Both the position numbers and the translations under genes were made by a program. A stretch of 11,668 bases of DNA from NCBI GenBank assembly GCA_050701815.1, contig JBOGDL010000517.1, forward strand, positions 1-11,668. The letters run 5' to 3'. Under the pieces are notes generated by a model. It made no database searches, was not told the DNA's origin, and was given only the letters and a program-made list of their open reading frames with translations. The stretch is from WHSM01 sp050701815 (lineage in GTDB: Bacteria > Actinomycetota > Actinomycetes > Mycobacteriales > Micromonosporaceae). Every line of letters begins with the position of its first letter. Positions within the stretch are counted from its first letter, which is position 1. Shown here one piece after another: positions 9,587 to 11,668 of this stretch.

Positions 9587-9624
9587 GATCTGCGTGGTTT
9601 CTACTCTGAGCGGTACGATCTGCG
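9587..9624 (+). repeat. Direct repeat GATCTGCG before the RloA-like gene
   Basis: GATCTGCG occurs at 9587-9594 and 9617-9624, a 30-bp period or about three helical turns. The second copy overlaps TACGAT (9614-9619), which fits a -10 TANNNT box about 20 nt before the start codon. No good -35 is present. It could be an operator for the downstream operon, or chance. Confidence 0.25.
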
Positions 9625-9638
9625 GGTTGGGAGGCGAA

Positions 9639-10898
9639 ATGCTGTTGGCGTTCCGGGTCGCGAACTATCGTTCCATCCGCGACATGCAGGAGCTGTCCTT
9701 CGTCGCGACGAGCTTCAATGAACGGTCCGCGGTTGCTGTGCCGGCAGCGCCGCGAGGCCCGATCAGCGTTCTTCCTGTCATCGGCGTGTACGGTCCCAAC
9801 GCTTCGGGGAAGACGAACGTGTTGCGGGCTCTCGGCGACATGCGCGCCCTGTTGTCAGGCGACACTTACATGGACGCCTCTCCATGGCACAGGGGCGGCT
9901 GGTTCGCGAAGCCCTTCCTGCTCGATCAACAGGCAAGGCAAGAGGTCAGCCTGTTGGAGGCGGATCTCTTGATCAGCGAGGTCCGGCACACGTATGGCTT
10001 GGAGTTCGACAAGGACGGGTTCGCTCGCGAGTGGCTGCATGCTTACCCACATGGCAAGCGGCAGGTGTGGTTCACCAGGAGCCGTGAAGAAGGCCTTTCC
10101 TTCCCCGGCGACCATGTGAAGGGCAGCAAGTCCGCGTTGCGGAAGATCTTGCGTCCAGACCAGTTGATGCTCTCATTGGCGTCGACGCCGCTGCTCACCC
10201 AGATGGCGCCAGTTGCTAGCTGGTTCGCGGACAACCTGATATCCACGCTCGATCCTGTGGAGGCGCGACGTCAAAGGAGCCCGAGAGGCGAGCGGCTGTT
10301 GGCAGCTTTCTTCCAGGGCAATACCCAGGCTCAGGCTCTGGTGCGACGTGCTGATATCGGCATCGATTCGGTTCGGACGCGGAAGTACGAGGCGCCCACC
10401 GGCGACGACCTGGGCATAGAGCTGCATCACTTGAGCTCGGACGGTTTCACCGCCGCCCTCCCCTTCTCCGAGGAGTCGGCCGGGACCGTCTCATGGATCT
10501 GGCTCTTACCCAAACTTCTGCGTGCGCTTGACAGGGGCGGCACATTGATCGTTGATGAGCTCGACTCGAGTCTGCACCCGCATCTCGCCGCAGAGGTGAT
10601 CCGGATGTTCCAAGATCCGGCGGTCAACCCCCAACACGCCCAGTTGCTGTTCACGTCGCATGATGTCGCGATGCTCGGCACGCAATTCGGGGCCCCCCTG
10701 TTGGACCGTGACCAGGTGTGGTTCACCGAGAAGCGGGGTGACGGCGCCACCGAGCTGTACCCATTGGTCGATTTCAAACCACGCAAGAGCGAAAACCTCG
10801 AGCGCGGCTACCTCAGCGGTCGTTATGGAGCGGTACCGGATCTCAGCCCGGGAGAGATCGGGCGTTCCCTCCGGGTGCTTCGTGAGGACAGTGCTTGA
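9639..10898 (+). CDS. rloA: RloA-type AAA/ABC-like ATPase (AAA15/AAA21, OLD-related), putative defence ATPase
   Basis: A 419-residue ABC/SMC-like ATPase. ATG at 9639 is 4 nt after GGGAGG (9629-9634); the protein then opens with LAFRVANYRSIRD, the hallmark N-terminus of this group, so the longer frame from 9537 is rejected. Walker A is GPNASGKTN (52-60). An ABC-signature-like SEESAGT lies before Walker B LIVDE (303-307) with DSSLHPHL after it, and TSHD (339-342) gives the H-loop His341. The middle region (about 90-240) is poorly conserved lid/coil. Its stop TGA shares one base with the ATG of the RloB-type gene (TGATG), indicating translational coupling. Family members act with a nuclease-like partner in abortive-infection-type immunity (AbiLi; analogous to AriA of PARIS); that role is inferred here. 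Composition is laxer than in neighbouring genes, with ATA codons at 10239 and 10416 and a TTA at 10506. Confidence 0.88.
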   Translation: MLLAFRVANYRSIRDMQELSFVATSFNERSAVAVPAAPRGPISVLPVIGVYGPNASGKTNVLRALGDMRALLSGDTYMDASPWHRGGWFAKPFLLDQQARQEVSLLEADLLISEVRHTYGLEFDKDGFAREWLHAYPHGKRQVWFTRSREEGLSFPGDHVKGSKSALRKILRPDQLMLSLASTPLLTQMAPVASWFADNLISTLDPVEARRQRSPRGERLLAAFFQGNTQAQALVRRADIGIDSVRTRKYEAPTGDDLGIELHHLSSDGFTAALPFSEESAGTVSWIWLLPKLLRALDRGGTLIVDELDSSLHPHLAAEVIRMFQDPAVNPQHAQLLFTSHDVAMLGTQFGAPLLDRDQVWFTEKRGDGATELYPLVDFKPRKSENLERGYLSGRYGAVPDLSPGEIGRSLRVLREDSA

Positions 10899-11521
10899 TG
10901 GCCTCGCGGCATCGACGGGTACCGGGTGCTGCTCGTCGCCGAACTCGCCGACATGAGGTCTACGTTTTCACCGAAGGCGAAGTCACTGAACCGGGTTACA
11001 TCGACGCGCTCAAGCGGCGGCAGAGCGCGTTCACGGTGCGGGTGGATGACCGACACGGCAACCCGGCCAAGCTGGTGCGCTTGGCGATTGAGTTCAAGAG
11101 GGTCAAGGATCGCGAGGCGAAGCAGGACCGCATGCCACTTGAGGAGTGGCCGGACATCTGGTGTGTTTTCGACCGTGACCAGCACCCTGACGTGGACCAA
11201 TGGATCGAGAAGGCACGAAGATCGGGTGTGCGAGTGTGCTTTTCGCATCCGTGCTTCGAGTTCTGGCTGCTGCTGCACTTCGAAGATCACGCTCCGCCGA
11301 CTGGCGGAAGCTGCAACCGAGCGCAGACGCTCCTGAGAAAGCACCTGCCGCCTGGCAAGCACGTGCTTCTGGATCGCCTCGAGGGTCGGTTCGAGGCGGC
11401 CCGCACTCGTGCCAAGAGCGTGTCCAAGCAGCATGAGCGAGACGGGAATTCGCTTCCCACCAAACAGGATCCCAGCACAGATGTGTGGAAGTTTGTGGAT
11501 CGCTTGGGAGCCACTTATTGA
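10898..11521 (+). CDS. rloB: RloB-type protein with TOPRIM-like acidic motifs, putative effector
   Basis: A 207-residue protein of the RloB family (AbiLii-like). ATG at 10898 overlaps the upstream stop; the in-frame TTG at 10895 is a less likely start. After a very basic N-terminus (Arg-rich, residues 4-18) comes EVYVFTEGEVTEPGYI (20-35), whose EGxxTExxY signature and Glu26/Glu31 resemble the first acidic motif of TOPRIM domains. VFDRDQHPD (90-98) supplies the DxD pair, Asp92/Asp94. FSHPCFEFWLLLHF (115-128) is the strongest RloB hallmark. The remaining C-terminal part is basic and poorly conserved. The acidic set suggests a metal-dependent nuclease or nucleotide-acting effector (inference; not shown by sequence alone). 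It is the second gene of a two-gene unit with the RloA-type ATPase and ends 14 nt from the stop of the convergent partial gene. Confidence 0.87.
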   Translation: MASRHRRVPGAARRRTRRHEVYVFTEGEVTEPGYIDALKRRQSAFTVRVDDRHGNPAKLVRLAIEFKRVKDREAKQDRMPLEEWPDIWCVFDRDQHPDVDQWIEKARRSGVRVCFSHPCFEFWLLLHFEDHAPPTGGSCNRAQTLLRKHLPPGKHVLLDRLEGRFEAARTRAKSVSKQHERDGNSLPTKQDPSTDVWKFVDRLGATY

Positions 11522-11535
11522 ACCCGCTCATTGCC

Positions 11536-11668
11536 TCACAGGGCGTTGACGGCGCGGTCCAGGAAGCTGTGCCGCGTCACGAGCACTCGTTCGATCCGGC
11601 CCTCGGCGACCACGTTCTCGCCCTGCTTGACGAGCACCTCGAACCACAGCCGTTTGCCGTCCCGCTTG
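11536..11668 (-). CDS. Probable hotdog thioesterase (FlK-like), C-terminal fragment
   Basis: Only the last 43 codons are inside the window; the stop TGA is the complement of 11536-11538 and the frame is open to the edge. The fragment reads RLWFEVLVKQGENVVAEG followed by RIERVLVTRHSFLDR. This matches the ending of fluoroacetyl-CoA-thioesterase-like hotdog proteins, where a strand rich in F-x-V is followed by a G-x-[GH]-x-ER-x-VV motif and a final helix containing F-x-x-R. Such proteins hydrolyse acyl-CoA thioesters, and the substrate is unknown. It faces the RloB-type gene tail to tail with 14 nt between the stops. The reading frame is convincing, but the family name is moderate because the N-terminal catalytic part is missing. 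Confidence 0.6.
   Translation of the reverse strand, partial: KRDGKRLWFEVLVKQGENVVAEGRIERVLVTRHSFLDRAVNAL

Noticed and set aside
9537..9638. Longer N-terminus for the RloA-type ATPase
   Set aside because: The added 34 residues overlap the right arm of the hairpin and lack a ribosome site, while the ATG at 9639 has GGGAGG and starts the conserved N-terminal motif.
9446..9638. Attachment site or IS end bordering the Rlo cassette
   Set aside because: The inverted repeats are local hairpins; I found no matching copy near 11522-11535, no target duplication and no recombinase gene.

Overview
This window looks like a chromosomal segment from a high-GC Gram-positive bacterium (Actinomycetota). The signs are very GC-rich third codon positions, several GTG starts, long antisense open frames, an aconitase with the long polar linker common in actinobacteria, and a ~645-residue AsnB of mycobacterial type. 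I cannot fix the genus. The layout is mostly housekeeping, with one accessory module at the right end.

Left part (1-5748). A minus-strand aconitase (acnA), cut at its C-terminal end by the window edge, is read from a good sigma70-like promoter in a 285-bp divergent spacer. On the other side of the spacer are a small VOC/glyoxalase-fold protein and then a four-helix membrane protein with a proline-rich tail, both on the plus strand. These converge on a minus-strand pair of membrane proteins: a DUF2207-like protein followed, after only 4 nt, by a DedA-family protein.

Middle (5749-9445). A minus-strand M24B Xaa-Pro aminopeptidase (pepP) lies upstream of the DUF2207-dedA pair and may be co-transcribed with it. 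It is divergent from the plus-strand glutamine-hydrolysing asparagine synthetase (asnB). The 131-bp spacer holds possible overlapping promoter elements and a perfect 8-bp hairpin in the asnB leader.

Right part (9446-11668). After a structured 193-bp spacer come two translationally overlapping plus-strand genes: an ABC/OLD-like AAA ATPase of the RloA type and an RloB-type protein with a TOPRIM-like acidic signature. Their codon use is laxer than that of their neighbours (ATA codons and the only in-frame TTA I found). The pair resembles ATPase-plus-TOPRIM anti-phage modules (AbiL-like, analogous to PARIS) and is the most interesting object here. It ends 14 nt from the end of a convergent, truncated gene, probably a FlK-like hotdog thioesterase. 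No tRNA, rRNA, CRISPR array, transposase or integrase was seen.
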